Positions 50,069 to 61,098 of a stretch of 64,000 bases of DNA are shown in pieces. The notes under the pieces are model-generated. The model saw nothing but the letters and a program-made list of their open reading frames with translations, did not search any database and was not told the DNA's origin. The stretch is from Athripsodes cinereus. Taxonomy: Eukaryota > Arthropoda > Insecta > Trichoptera > Leptoceridae. How positions within the stretch are numbered: position 1 is the stretch's first letter; each line of letters opens with the position of its first letter. Both the position numbers and the translations under genes were made by a program. The stretch is from the NCBI GenBank assembly GCA_947579605.1, contig OX388320.1, positions 3,348,001 through 3,412,000 on the forward strand. The letters run 5' to 3'.

Positions 50069-51066
50069 TTAGGCATAGAATTCAGTTTTGGAGCTCATGT
50101 CGTAGTCTGCTTCCTCGATTTTGTACATTTCAATAAGCTGGAACAAAAAAATATCATTTTGAGATTTCATTTGCATAAATAGTAATGACTTAGTTTTACA
50201 TTATTGTTTAAAAAATACTGAATAATTTGGTACAATCGGTCTGGTGCTACAAAATACCAATATAAGGCAATCGGACTTTCAATCGAAATATCCTGAGTTC
50301 TACTCCTGATCTACTCCACTTTCATGACACATGCGTATTGCTTGTTGTCACAGTATTTGGAATGTCATTGGGTTTATTTAAAATCTAGATTAATTAAAAT
50401 ATGAATTGTAAACTATTTTGTATAACTTACATTATCTACTTCTTTAGATAGCTCCTCCAGTTGTTTATCATGGGTCACCTTCAGTTTCTCTTTCTCTCGC
50501 CCTTGCTTGATGGTGGCCGTCTAAATAAAAAAAATATTTCATCATAAATATTAAAAAAGAATAAAAGAATCGAAAGTTTTTTACAGAAGACAGATAAAAA
50601 TTACCTTTCTCTCTTCCATGAACTTCTTAGTGTTGTTTTGTTTCTTCTCTCTTAGCCTCCTATCCTTCTCCTGCTTGGTCTTAAGAGTCTTGTCGTTGGC
50701 TACTTCCTTGCTTGTCTCCACAGAGATCTTGGCCTGCCGGGCGTTCATCTCTTTAATCTCTCTGCAAATTAAAAACATATCATTAAAGCATTGCAAATAA
50801 AAAAAATAGTTTAAGCCATCTATCTAGAGGGCTCTTGCAGTGGTTTTCCATAAAACTTTTTAACATTTCTTTTCAACTGCAATATTTGAGTTAAATATTA
50901 ATATAAGAGAACATTCATTCAGAACATCAACAAGAATAATTCAGAACATGGGGTCCGTGGTTCGATCCCAGGTGCCGGCAAACTCCCCTTTCACGGCACA
51001 AGCTTTTAGCTTAGTGTGAAAGGTGTATAAGGTTGTATTTGGGTTTATAACAAACCCAGATATATC

Positions 51067-51117
<51 letters not shown>

Positions 51118-53252
51118 ATATAATAATATCTAAGAATGACAGAATCTTTGTTGAAACTGGGTTTTGTGTAGCATAAATTTATAGTGTTTTTATTATGCAT
51201 AGACTTTTTGGCTCTAAACATCCACTACATTTAAAAAAATTAGCACATTAATGCCAAACCAACAATCAAACATGATATATTATATACCTTTCATGTTTAG
51301 CTTCCATTTGTTTGATCTGAGATTGCTGAGCTTGCTCCATGAGCCTGGCTAGTAATTCCCTTTGTTCTTGCAGCCTCTGTCTGGCACCTGCCCAGTGTTC
51401 CCGACGCTGTCTCTCTGCTAGCTCGCTCCACTGTGCTGTTTGTTCTTGCACCAACTTCCTCACTGCTGGATCAGATGTCAACTCAGCTTTACTGTAAAAT
51501 CAAAATAAATAGCATTTTTTTTGTGATTGTCTCCCTAAAATACAAAAAATAAATAAACTGGGTTCATATTAAGAAGGAATGGATGATGCTGTGTGACAAT
51601 GTACTCAACAAAGTTCTGTGGTGTCTGTAATACATTTGAGACACAGTTTAGGTTAGATTATGTTTTGTGAATGTCCATATTATAATAGTTGTCCAAAAAG
51701 AAATTAAATCGTGATTTGAAACACAGAATCTCTCTGAATAGAAGAGATTTTTTTTGTCCCATGCTCCAGTGGTGAAAAAATGCATGATAATGAATAAGAT
51801 TATTCTACAGTAGATAACCCAATATATTTACAATTATTTAACCTCTTCAGACCTGGTGTCCATTCCAATGGACATAGATTTTAGTAATATTTTTTACGCT
51901 CCCGTCTATTGCTTTTTTCTAATATTTGTCAAAGTTAACTATATTTTTTACTTAATTATTTGTCAACAAGTCTACGCAAAATGTCACTGCCAGGTTTTAG
52001 GTTGAGAAAATTAAAGATATATTTACATAGTTTGTGTTTAATTTTAGTGGAATTTTTTTGCAAAGGTAAATATATTCTTTATTTTATGTTAATCAATTAA
52101 TTTACTTATATCAAATAAATTTAAATTAACATTTCAGAAACCTCATTTTTACTTAATTTCCATTCCAATAAACATATTTATTTTCGCAAATCTAGAAATC
52201 AAAAAATTTCAAATTATCTGAAACTTGTTATTTAGAAGCCAAATAACAAGATTTTAAAACATAAAAAAATTTTCGACTCGCACAATTAATTCAGGTCTGA
52301 CGAGGTTAAATATTCATAAAACACGGATGGTTTATAGATAGATTCAATCTAAAATATTTCTCACTTCTTCCCCTTGATAAGTTTTTCAATGGCTGCACAC
52401 TGTGCCTTCTGTATGGCCATCTTCTCCTTAGCATGTCTCTTCCTCATCAAGTCCAGTTCCTTCTGTTGTTTCCTGCCTGTCTTCTGGAATCCCTTTTCCA
52501 AGCGGAGACTCTCCACTGTGATAGGCTCAAATACCAGAGGTGGTTCTACAATAATTCACAAATGCACGATGTTAGGTTAAAACACTGAGGAAAAAACTCA
52601 TCTGAAATTTTTATTATGATGTGAAAAATTATATTATTTAATTTGATTAATTTGATGAGAGTGGAATAAATGCTGTGGAGATGCGTTCACTGAGAAGAAT
52701 GGTTGGTAAAACGTTGCGAGATAGAGTGAAGAATGGGATATCAGGAGAATGAGCGGATGTGAGAGGAGTGTTGTGGACAGAATGCGTGTAAACAAGTTGA
52801 GATGGTTTGGACATGTTGAGCGAATGCAAGATGAAAGGATGACGAAGAGGATGTATTTATCTGAAAGAAGGGGTGTGAGGAAGCGCAGACGTCCAAGAAC
52901 CACGTGGCTTGATCACGTGGACCAAATTCTTAAGGACGGACGCGTGCTGAGTAAGAGAAATCGGCGTGCATGTATGAGAAAACTGGATGAATGTAGAGGA
53001 AGCGAAAGAAGTATGTAAGGATAGATCTATATGGCGTTCCGTTCTCTCTGCCTACCCCTCCTGGGACATGGAGTGAGGGTATAGTATAGTATTAATTACC
53101 TTCAACCTTCTCTTCAGTCTTTGCTTTCTTTTGGTCCCCCTGTCCCTGTCCTCCAGGCCCAGCCTCCTCAATGCCCATAGACTTCATATTGTCAGACCTT
53201 TCCTTAGCTGCCCCCATAAAAGCACGGGGATCTGACAAGGCGGCCATAAAAT
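50069..53252 (-). CDS. norpA: norpA exons: C-terminal coiled-coil regulatory tail
   Basis: Exons 53100-53252 ([13 protein letters not shown], then a low-complexity linker), 52365-52545, 51288-51491, 50605-50761, 50431-50520 and 50069-50137. Lys/Glu/Gln-rich heptads ([51 protein letters not shown]) form the family's Gq-binding and membrane-binding helical tail. The protein stops at TEFYA. In Drosophila the C-terminal FCA of NORPA binds PDZ domains of INAD (from memory); here the site is FYA. Confidence 0.93.
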
Positions 53253-56200
53253 CTGGAAAAAAATAATCGTAAAATAAATTTACTACCTGAATAGAAAAAT
53301 AACTACCTTATTGAATGATCAGCTATTTTATTATCCACTGAACATAATAAATAGCTATCTAATTACCTGCTGTACAGAGTTAACAGCTACTTTATTACCC
53401 ACTGTGTAGAATAAATGGCTACATTATTATCCACTGTATAGAATTAATAGTTAATTTATTGCCCACAGTACAGAGTTGACAGCTCATAACTGATTGTGCA
53501 GAATTTACATACTCAATATAATATTTTACCTTCAAAGCCATCAGGAACGTAAATCTTGAGTTCAATATTACAGAACAACATAGGCAATGACATGGGGAAG
53601 TTGGCTTCAGTCCTTAGTGAGATATGTCTGTATCCAGCCTGCAGACCATCCAAGGGCAGAATTCTTTGCCCGAGTAGCTTACCATTCTCATCATATACTC
53701 CAAAACGCAAGACGGCTAAATCAGGTAGCACAACCTGAAAAGATAAAAGAAATAAAATGTTTTATTATTCGTTGAAATTCAATTTCTGGCAATGTATTCT
53801 TTCAACGATTATTAACATACCTTTCTGAAAAGGAATGGTTCTTCATTATAAACAGGATTCAATCCATTAGCTGGCACCATTCTCGTTCTGAATTCCTTTC
53901 TGATAGTATCTGTGGGTAAGCCATACATGTCCACTTCCACATACGTTCCTACTTTCTTATCTGACAAAAACTGACCAGCAATAACCTGTAGATGAAAAAC
54001 AGTAATAATGATATCAAGAAAATTCAGAAACATTTTATATACTATCGTTAACAGGAAATAGATAGACAATTTCATAAACTTCGATAAATAATTTTTCAAC
54101 ATTCTTTTTGGCAAACCTGAGATGTCATCAATCATCAATTACCTGCACTGCACATTGAGCAGCAATCACACCATCCACAGGGGCATCAGCAAAAGGATCG
54201 AAATTCCTGTCCGCTCTCCTCATGAAATCAGGTTTAAGGAGATAACCGCAGTTACCATTGTACTCAAATTTACCCTGATTCAGTTGCATGGGAAGATCTG
54301 ATGTTTGGAAGTTTAGAGACACCATCTGACAGCCTGCATTCCAGAACACCTAGAAGCCAGAAAAATACATTAATGTCTAATATAAACCGAATCAAAATAA
54401 TTCATAGCTGGTTATTTATCTACATATACCACCAAATCCTTCCTCAAATAGGTAGCTAGTGGGGCAACTATGCACATCTTGTAAAAGGCTGGTAAATACA
54501 AAATATATGATGATATAAATAAGCAAGTCTTACATAGGGTAACACCAACACACATGTGTCTATGGTATGAACAACTGTCATCACTTGTCTGGTCATGTCT
54601 GATATGTGTTACACATGAATAAATGTCGTCAACAAGATCTTAAGTCTTTTATTATTCATTGAACACCATAACATAGTTTTTTTTTTTTTTTTTTTCTTGT
54701 TGACGACGTTTATTCATGTGTAACACATATCAGACATGACCAGACAAGTGATGACAGTTGTTCATACCATAGACACATGTGTGTTGGTGTTACCCTATGT
54801 AACAGCAAGTACTTCCTACAGTAGATATTCTTCCATTAATTTAGTAGGTACGTCATTTTGTTTAACTTTCGTAACCAGTGGATGCCCTGCTTATAAAAAT
54901 ACGCATTATTACCTGTGGCATGTAATTAGAAGAATCAGCTCTGGTACCCTTGGGATAGATGCGAGACATCTGTCTTTTGTTGTAGTTGACAAAGTCAATA
55001 GCTTGCTGCTTCAGATAGTTCATACCGGCCGTCTCAGCGAAGGATGACATATTGTGGTGAATGTTCTTTTCTGGAAATTCAATACAGAAATTTAATAGTA
55101 TAGGTAAAGTGAATATGTAATTAGGTGTCCAAACTCTTTGCTCCCATTATTTTAAATATATACTTGAAAATTCTAAATCCATCAATAGAATGGACATGAA
55201 TTCATTTTTTAATTTTCTTTCAATCATATTTTAGTCTACCAAATAAATATCCGAAGACAATATTTACTTACGTTCGGCAACATCGAAGCCTTGGAACTTG
55301 ATAGGCTGTGCATAGTTAACCATAGATGAGAGCCAAGGATGTACATTGGTAGTGGATCCTGTGTAGGCCACTGGAGGAGGTGCATCATCACCAGCTTCTG
55401 CAGCAGCAGCCACTATCTCCTCAGGCTGCAAACGAACAAACAAGAGATAAGACATCTTATTAAATTGCTAGATTTCTAAAATTATATTTAAAACTTGAAT
55501 CACTATGTTTATTTGTTACATTAATTTAAATTACGCTATCGCGATTTCAGTGCACTTGCACCATTGACGAGCTTTTCAAGACTGACTTACAAAAATAGAA
55601 CTATGATAGTAAAATAACAACAACAATAATAATAGACACTTATACACACATACAAAAGACAATGAATCATACAGCTGATGTTGGCGTATTACTGAATATA
55701 GATAATAATGGGGATTTATAAATAATAGCCCCTAATAAATCCCCATTATTATCTATATTCAGTAATACGCCAACATCAGCTGTATGATTCATTGTCTTTT
55801 GTATGTGTGTATAAGTGTCTATTATTATTGTTGTTGTTATTTTACTATCATAGTTCTATTTTTGTAAGTCAGTCTTGAAAAGCTCGTCAATGGTGCAAGT
55901 GCACTGAAATCGCGATAGCGTAATTTAAATTAATGTAACAAATAAACATAGTGATTCAAGTTTTAAATATTTTGTTTGAAAATGTCTCGTAATTGTTACA
56001 TAGTCAATGCCTCTAAAATAAGTGAAATTCTAAAATTATATCTGTAGTGTCTGGGAATTTGATGACATTCTTATTCAAGACTTCTAGAGTTCTTCAATGA
56101 AGAGTGTGGGAGGCAGTGGCGGGACTAGGCTTTTCACATCGGGCATGCTTTGTATAAAATATACTATTTCACTCGCAAACGAGTGGATGTCCTTGAGAAT

Positions 56201-59200
56201 ATTATAATGTATAAATCGGAAACGGGACTAGGCTGTTCATGTTAGTCTTGCATTCGTTATAATAAATAAATGAAATATATTTATTTATTTATTTATTTCA
56301 TTTACGGCGTAAGCCCTTACACTTTCAGAATATTATGAACAAAGATACAAATTTCCAAACAAATACAATTCAGTAATAAAACGTTACTCAAATCATTAAT
56401 CATAAAAGTGATAAAACTATAAACATATCAGGAATGAAACATTAATCAAATCAGTAATAAAACTTTAAACAAATCAGTAATAAGATATTCAGAATGGTTG
56501 ACATACCCATTTGATGAATTTAATATATTCAATGGTGTAGGTATATGCGATGACTCTTAAAGAACTTTTGAAAACCTAAGTGGGAGATCTATTGTTTGCC
56601 TAAGACTTAATGGAGGAGTCCTTATTTAGGTCCTTAGTCCTTAAATAAATAAAATACAAGAAGTCTCTGATACAAATAAATACAATTTTAAAATATGTAA
56701 CTTTGAAGTTAAATGTCGCAATTATTACACAATTTATTTTATCTCGCGCATCCATCATAAATCATAATATTAATATTAATCCTTTATGAAGAACGTTTCG
56801 AGTCTAAAAACTACTTATACCAGCGGTTGCACGTAGCGGTTACACCTTCAAATTATTTTTAACTGCCTAATACCAGTAGGAAGTAGGTACGTTGCTACAC
56901 GACTCACACAATCATCACACAATACAAATAAAAACATAGGTACTCATAATAGGTAGGTACACTTTGCAGTATGCATCCAACCGTTCTTCTTGGATGCTTG
57001 CTTTTTTTGTCCTTTAAAATCGCACAAATCCAACCAACATACACAATAACACACTTGTATGGCGCGTCATTGTATAGTACGTATTCACACTAAAATTTAA
57101 GTTTGGGTCGGTGAGAAAAAAGCAACGTATAAAGCAAACTAACAGACTATTCCATTAATTTAGCTATTACGGTAAATTATTGGATTTTATTAAAAAAAGT
57201 CAAAATGACGTATCAATTGTATGCGTACTTTCATACATTTAATACGCGCTTTTGATAAAAACTTACAAAAATTGTATATTTGGTGCGTATATTTCTGTGC
57301 ATGGACGAATCGTTTCCTTTCCGACGAAATATTACGCGGCAAATTCAAATTAGTTTTTGATGATTTCAATATTTTCTTCATAGATTCTCTGGTCATGCTG
57401 TGCTTTTTTGCATGTATGGCAGGCACGCGACTGGTGGGAGGACAAAAGAAGCGTGGAAAGATGGGTGGAAGATATTGTCCAGATGATGGGAAAGCAATGG
57501 GTTTGTGGTGCTTGAGCAATTTAGAAAAGTTCTTAAGTATGATCAAATGACACGCTAAATTAACTTTTGAGACATTCATAAAACCAGTAAAATGACTATT
57601 TACTGCAACTACCTTCTTATCCAGAACTACAGCAGATGCATCCTCTTTGACTTCATCTTCTATAACAAACTCTCCCTGCTTGAACAACTCTAGTTCTTGT
57701 TTCTCTACTTCTGATTTCAATCGTTTGTTCTTAATTAATATCTTCTTCTTCATGGCAGAGGGAGGAGGTAGAGGTACACCAGGCTCCAACTGGAATTGAA
57801 AATGATTGTTAAATACTCATCTATGGTCCACCCGGTTCCTACTTCTAAAACTAGGAGAATATGGAACAAAATTATTAGGCTTCATATTTTCGCTTGTTCA
57901 TATCTTAGATACACACAGCGTTTGTAGGTATTTCGAAATTTTTTAATTTTGGTTTCAAATATCTGAAATAAGGGTTCATTTCTGTTGTAATCTTTCATGT
58001 GCCTAACCTGAAAATGGGAACTTTGAAACCTTAGCAAATGAAATGGAATTTTACTAATGTGATGAAAAAAAAACAGGAGAGTAAAATTCAATACTTTCTA
58101 CTCAAATGTCATTCGTATCCAGGTATAAGTTGACATTTGTTTTACCTTCATAATTGTATTACGAACAAAACTGTTTTATTTTCATCTACATATGCTTAAT
58201 TGATAAAATTATATATTTGAGAAAAATATAAAATGAAGTATAAAACTTACAAGATAATCAGGCAATTGCTCCTTGAGTAACAAGTCTCCTAAGATCTCAT
58301 CACAGTACTTGGCTAACTTATATTGTTGAGCCTTGCAGCAATGGTTTTCAAAGGATAAGATGACGGGGTACTCAGATGTGACGAAGGCCGTGTCTCTAAG
58401 CGCATAGATGACGTCTTTGAACAGGATGTCGGTACACATGGCCATGCCGTGAGTGATGATTGGTTCTTCATCTTCACCTTTACCATCCCAACAATCCAAT
58501 TCCACACATCTGTAAAAGAAAATTGTTTAGTTATATAGAATGATCAGAAGTCATGCTGAAATAAAAATATACTTAGAACTTCTGGGACTAACAGACTGGT
58601 ATGGAAGCAAGGCTCTCAGTGATAGAAGAGACTAGCTGGGAATAGGGAGGAATGGAGAAGAAAATCCTAACTCGTTGCAGACCAATCCAATGCATTGTAA
58701 CTCATTATATATAAATGAGTTGTTTCAAATATGCAACTATGTGATAACAAATAAGTTAATTTTTACATTTAGTTTACTATCTAACCTGCATCCAGCGAGG
58801 AGGACTTGTCTATACATCTCAACAGAACTCTTGCCACCAAACTGTCTCCCAGACAGATATGTGTTGTGTGAAGAGTTGATATAGTAATGGGAGAGAGGTT
58901 GGTCCATGTCCATGTAGATATCCAGGCGATCCAAAAATACGGGGGCATTCTCATCAGACATTAGGTAGCGGATCAAACCGTCTTTGGTCAAACATTCTGA
59001 AAAATAACAAAAAAAATTGAGACAAATCTAGAGTAGGTATGACAACTTTAAGTATACCTACTCCCAAAAACCCTTATAGTAAATATGTATATTTTTTTAA
59101 ACCAGTGACATGACGGTTTTACCCTTGTGTCAAAGTTCATAATACACTAAACCAGTGGTTCCCAAAGTTGACTGGGTTGGGACCCACCTTTTAGCTGTCT

Positions 59201-60358
59201 TAGAGAAAAGAGGTCATAAATATTGGTAATGCTCAGATTCTCTAGTACCTAGCCAGTCATGGAACTACTTAATGCTCAGGGCCCACTCAATATTCACTCG
59301 CGACTGGTGGGAAACACTGCACTAAACAGTTTCACAATGATAGATTTACATGCAAACAAACAATTATTATCAAACAAAATTTTTCAATATTCAACACTCA
59401 AATCCAATATATTTATCAATAAATTAACATACTTTTTTTAAATATGTACAAGATATGAATGGTCGAGTCCTGTCATACATACATAGGCGTGAGGTTTGAT
59501 TTGAGGGTTATTTTTAATGTAGATATCAAGAAATTTATAATTTGAATATTTATTGAACAAACTATTTACTCACTTGAGCCTCTAGCCTCATCATTCTGCT
59601 CATATGTGCTGATGATTTCTGCAGCTCTCTTCTCATCATACAGAGGGTAGAGGATCTCATTGAGACGAGGATCTCTTTGTTTCTCATTCAGAAAGTTAAT
59701 AAACTGGTCCAGGTTTATAGTGTCAGCCTTACCTTGTGTACTGCAAAATATAATGTTATTTCAAATTGAAGTTCAAACCATCACAATAGTGTGTTAAGTC
59801 AGTGGACTGGCTACATGCATATAATACACGGAATGTCTTTACTGTTCCCATCAAAAGGATTTAGAAAATAAAATATGCTCCCATCTCTATACCATGTTTA
59901 TAAACTAGACACTTTATTTTGAGCTTCTGTATTGTGCAAAGTAAATAAAAAAATAGACACTCTCCATACTACCATATGGCATCAGTACAGATACTCCTAT
60001 CTATACATAAAATAAAAGGCATTCAAGGTGAATGTTAAATGTCTAATACTTGATGTTTCTTTTGCAGGATATTGTAAAACTAACAGAAAAGTATGGAGAG
60101 CAATTAAACTGTTATACTCACATAGATCTAAATAATTCTTCAATATCATTTCTGGGGCAGATCTTATGGTAAAGAGCATAAAACTTATCAAATGTAAATG
60201 CATCTCTCTCTACGGCATCATTCTTTCCTGAAGGCAGTCCCAACTCCGACAGACATTGGTATACCAACTTCTCAGTCTTTCCTGAAGCAAAAGTTCTGGC
60301 AATCACTTTAACAGGCACTTTCCCTTTAGGATCCGTCAAGAATCCTAACCTCATCCAA
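50069..60358 (-). CDS. norpA: phospholipase C beta, norpA / PLCB4 type (16 exons, N-terminus missing)
   Basis: Minus-strand exons in order: 60122-60358, 59574-59740, 58786-58996, 58251-58509, 57613-57789, 55272-55425, 54913-55070, 54143-54349, 53821-53985, 53530-53734, 53100-53252, 52365-52545, 51288-51491, 50605-50761, 50431-50520, 50069-50137. They join in phase to 930 residues plus stop. The enzyme is activated by Gq and cleaves PIP2 to IP3 and diacylglycerol at the plasma membrane; in insects it drives phototransduction. Order: EF-hands, X, acidic linker, Y, C2, coiled-coil tail. Sequence fits PLCB4/norpA over PLCB1-3 (for example [15 protein letters not shown] and the NARQAKIS tail). About 150-165 N-terminal residues (PH domain) are not in the window. 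It ends TEFYA, a likely PDZ ligand. Confidence 0.96.
50222..50395 (+). mobile_element. tRNA-derived SINE copy
   Basis: A-box-like TCTGGTGCTACA, B-box-like GAGTTCTACTCC, then CTACTCCACTTTCATGACAC and TTGGGTTTATTTAAAATCTA. Same family as 14100-14275 (minus). It lies in the last norpA intron. Confidence 0.55.
50940..51114 (+). mobile_element. tRNA-derived SINE with 42-bp poly(A)
   Basis: GTGGTTCGATCCC is a near-perfect polymerase III B box. After a 100-bp body the copy ends in 42 uninterrupted A residues (51073-51114), a mark of a recent retroposition. The A box and tRNA start are not clear, so the 5' end is uncertain. It sits in a norpA intron in antisense orientation. Confidence 0.6.
52660..53090 (+). 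mobile_element. LINE reverse transcriptase C-terminal fragment (family B)
   Basis: [11 protein letters not shown], then (after a one-base loss near 52737) [60 protein letters not shown], ending near TGGAGTGAGGGTATAGTATAG. About 90 percent like the 27216-27600 copy. It lies antisense in the norpA intron between 52545 and 53100; its TATAG-type tail ends only about 15 bp from the donor of exon 53100-53252. Confidence 0.85.
53530..53985 (-). CDS. norpA: norpA exons: C2 domain
   Basis: Exons 53821-53985 ([20 protein letters not shown] ... [15 protein letters not shown]) and 53530-53734 ([55 protein letters not shown]). A typical PLC-beta C2 sandwich with no missing strand. Confidence 0.95.
54143..55425 (-). 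CDS. norpA: norpA exons: catalytic Y domain
   Basis: Exons 55272-55425 (from [12 protein letters not shown], the linker end, to [20 protein letters not shown]), 54913-55070 ([15 protein letters not shown] ... [19 protein letters not shown]) and 54143-54349 ([40 protein letters not shown]). Long hairpins occupy the two flanking introns (55484-55970 upstream, 54530-54802 between the second and third exon). Confidence 0.95.
54530..54802. repeat. hairpin element with 107-bp arms and 7-bp target duplication
   Basis: 54530-54636 and 54696-54802 are reverse complements over 107 bp with one mismatch seen. The 59-bp loop ends in a 19-base T run (54677-54695). AGCAAGT flanks it on both sides (54522-54528, 54804-54810), one base from each arm, so it moved as a unit. 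It lies in the norpA intron between exons 54913-55070 and 54143-54349. Confidence 0.85.
55484..55970. repeat. near-perfect palindrome, 236-bp arms, 15-bp spacer
   Basis: 55484-55719 is the reverse complement of 55735-55970 with no mismatch or gap that I could find. The 14-mer TTCTAAAATTATAT stands at 55474-55487 and again at 56028-56041, so a possible target duplication encloses the palindrome plus about 58 bp on its right. It lies in the norpA intron between exons 57613-57789 and 55272-55425. Confidence 0.9.
56275..56310. repeat. (ATTT)n microsatellite
   Basis: ATTTATTTATTTATTTATTT at about 56278-56298 inside a norpA intron, next to TACGGCGTAAGCCCTTACAC, which resembles a LINE end but was not assigned. 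Confidence 0.5.
57420..57560 (+). mobile_element. short decayed LINE fragment
   Basis: One frame reads [24 protein letters not shown], resembling the RPxxRWxDDIxxxAGKQW stretch after LINE reverse transcriptases. It is antisense in a norpA intron. Weak. Confidence 0.35.
57613..58996 (-). CDS. norpA: norpA exons: catalytic X domain and X-Y linker
   Basis: Exon 58786-58996 carries [32 protein letters not shown] with the first catalytic His. Exon 58251-58509 carries [10 protein letters not shown] and PIITHG with the second catalytic His, then ILFKDV and [11 protein letters not shown]. Exon 57613-57789 ([20 protein letters not shown], then a Lys/Glu-rich stretch to VVLDKK) is the charged linker, which in this family restrains the active site. 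All key residues are present. Confidence 0.95.
58603..58712 (+). mobile_element. LINE family A, last 110 bp
   Basis: GCTGGGAATAGGGAGGAATG, GAGAAGAAAATCCTAACTCG, CAGACCAATCCAATGCATTG and TAACTCATTATATA match the 3' end of 27815-28612. Extreme 5' truncation; antisense in a norpA intron. Confidence 0.8.
59153..59319. mobile_element. hAT MITE, 167 bp, with perfect 8-bp target duplication
   Basis: CAGTGGTTCCCAAAG at the left, CAGTGTTTCCCACCAG from the right reverse-complemented. CACTAAAC flanks both sides (59145-59152 and 59320-59327) without a mismatch. It lies in a norpA intron. Confidence 0.85.
59574..60358 (-). CDS. norpA: norpA exons: EF-hand region
   Basis: Exons 60122-60358 and 59574-59740. 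Motifs include [53 protein letters not shown] and, across the splice, [20 protein letters not shown] followed by [12 protein letters not shown], the standard end of the PLC-beta EF-hand domain. The first exon enters after two bases of a codon, so at least one more exon lies upstream. Confidence 0.95.
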
Positions 60359-60491
60359 CTGAAAAATACATTATTTTTATATAAACGAGAGTTACTAATC
60401 AATTTTAAAAAATACATTCCAATATAATACTAACCGAAAGTTATGCCTGATGTAATTTAATTAAGAATAAATATCTACTACTACTACTACT

Positions 60492-60732
60492 ATACCATCA
60501 CGGCACATCCCACAAGTGGGGTAGCCAGCAGATCAGCTGCATGTAAGGAACATGCAAACTGTCCTCTTCGTGCCAATATAAAACCAAGACATTCAGGATG
60601 GGTGGCAAGCCTCATCGCTGAATTTAAGATGTAAAATGTCTTAATTTTTTCGAACACCTGCCTTTTACAGGACACTCGAAAACTTACGCAGAAGAGTGGG
60701 AGATCAATTCTTTACCGGGTGCTCCACGGGTC
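60492..60732. repeat. dispersed repeat R, well-preserved copy
   Basis: ATCACGGCACATCCCACAAG, GGGGTAGCCAGCAGATCAGC, AGGATGGGTGGCAAGCC, ACACCTGCCTTTTACAGGAC, CAATTCTTTACCGGGTGCTC: it collinearly matches 25764-25998. Upstream of it is (CTA)n. The class is unknown. Confidence 0.7.
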
Positions 60733-60857
60733 AAATATACATAAACCAATACTTATTTTTTTGTGTTATTAAATTGCTTAACCACTGCAGGACCCAGAAC
60801 AGATTTTTCTAATGGGACAGCGTAATTTTCCCTCGTGCGTGTTTAAAATGACATAAC

Positions 60858-61098
60858 AAAAGTATTTCGTACTCTTGAACATGTCCATTAATGTGGACAA
60901 AAGTATTTAGTACTTTTGAACATGTCCATTAATGTGGACAAAAGTATTTAGTACTTTTGAACATGTCGATTAATGTGGACAAAAGTATTCAGTACTCTTG
61001 AACATGTCGATTAATGTGGACAAAAGTACTCAGTAATCTTGAACATGTCCATTAGTGTGGACAAATCAGTACTCCTGAAAATGTCCATTAGTGTGGAC
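60858..61098. repeat. 41-bp minisatellite, about 6 units
   Basis: Units start at 60858, 60899, 60940, 60981, 61022 and 61063 (the last shortened to 36 bp). Each contains two dyads, AAAAGTATTTAGTACTTTT and GTCCATTAATGTGGAC. Located in or near the norpA upstream intron. Confidence 0.9.

Noticed and set aside
50950..50985. possible tRNA gene (GGTTCGATCCC B box)
   Set aside because: No acceptor stem, A box or anticodon arm can be drawn around it and a poly(A) tail follows, so it is a SINE.
57221..57550. 109-aa plus-strand frame in a norpA intron
   Set aside because: The two halves have different character, and the only recognisable part is in another frame as a LINE scrap.
57190..57612. extension of the norpA linker exon to 199 residues
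   Set aside because: A good donor (AAG|GTAGTT) ends the exon at 57613. The read-through sequence has no PLC similarity and the next exon joins in phase.
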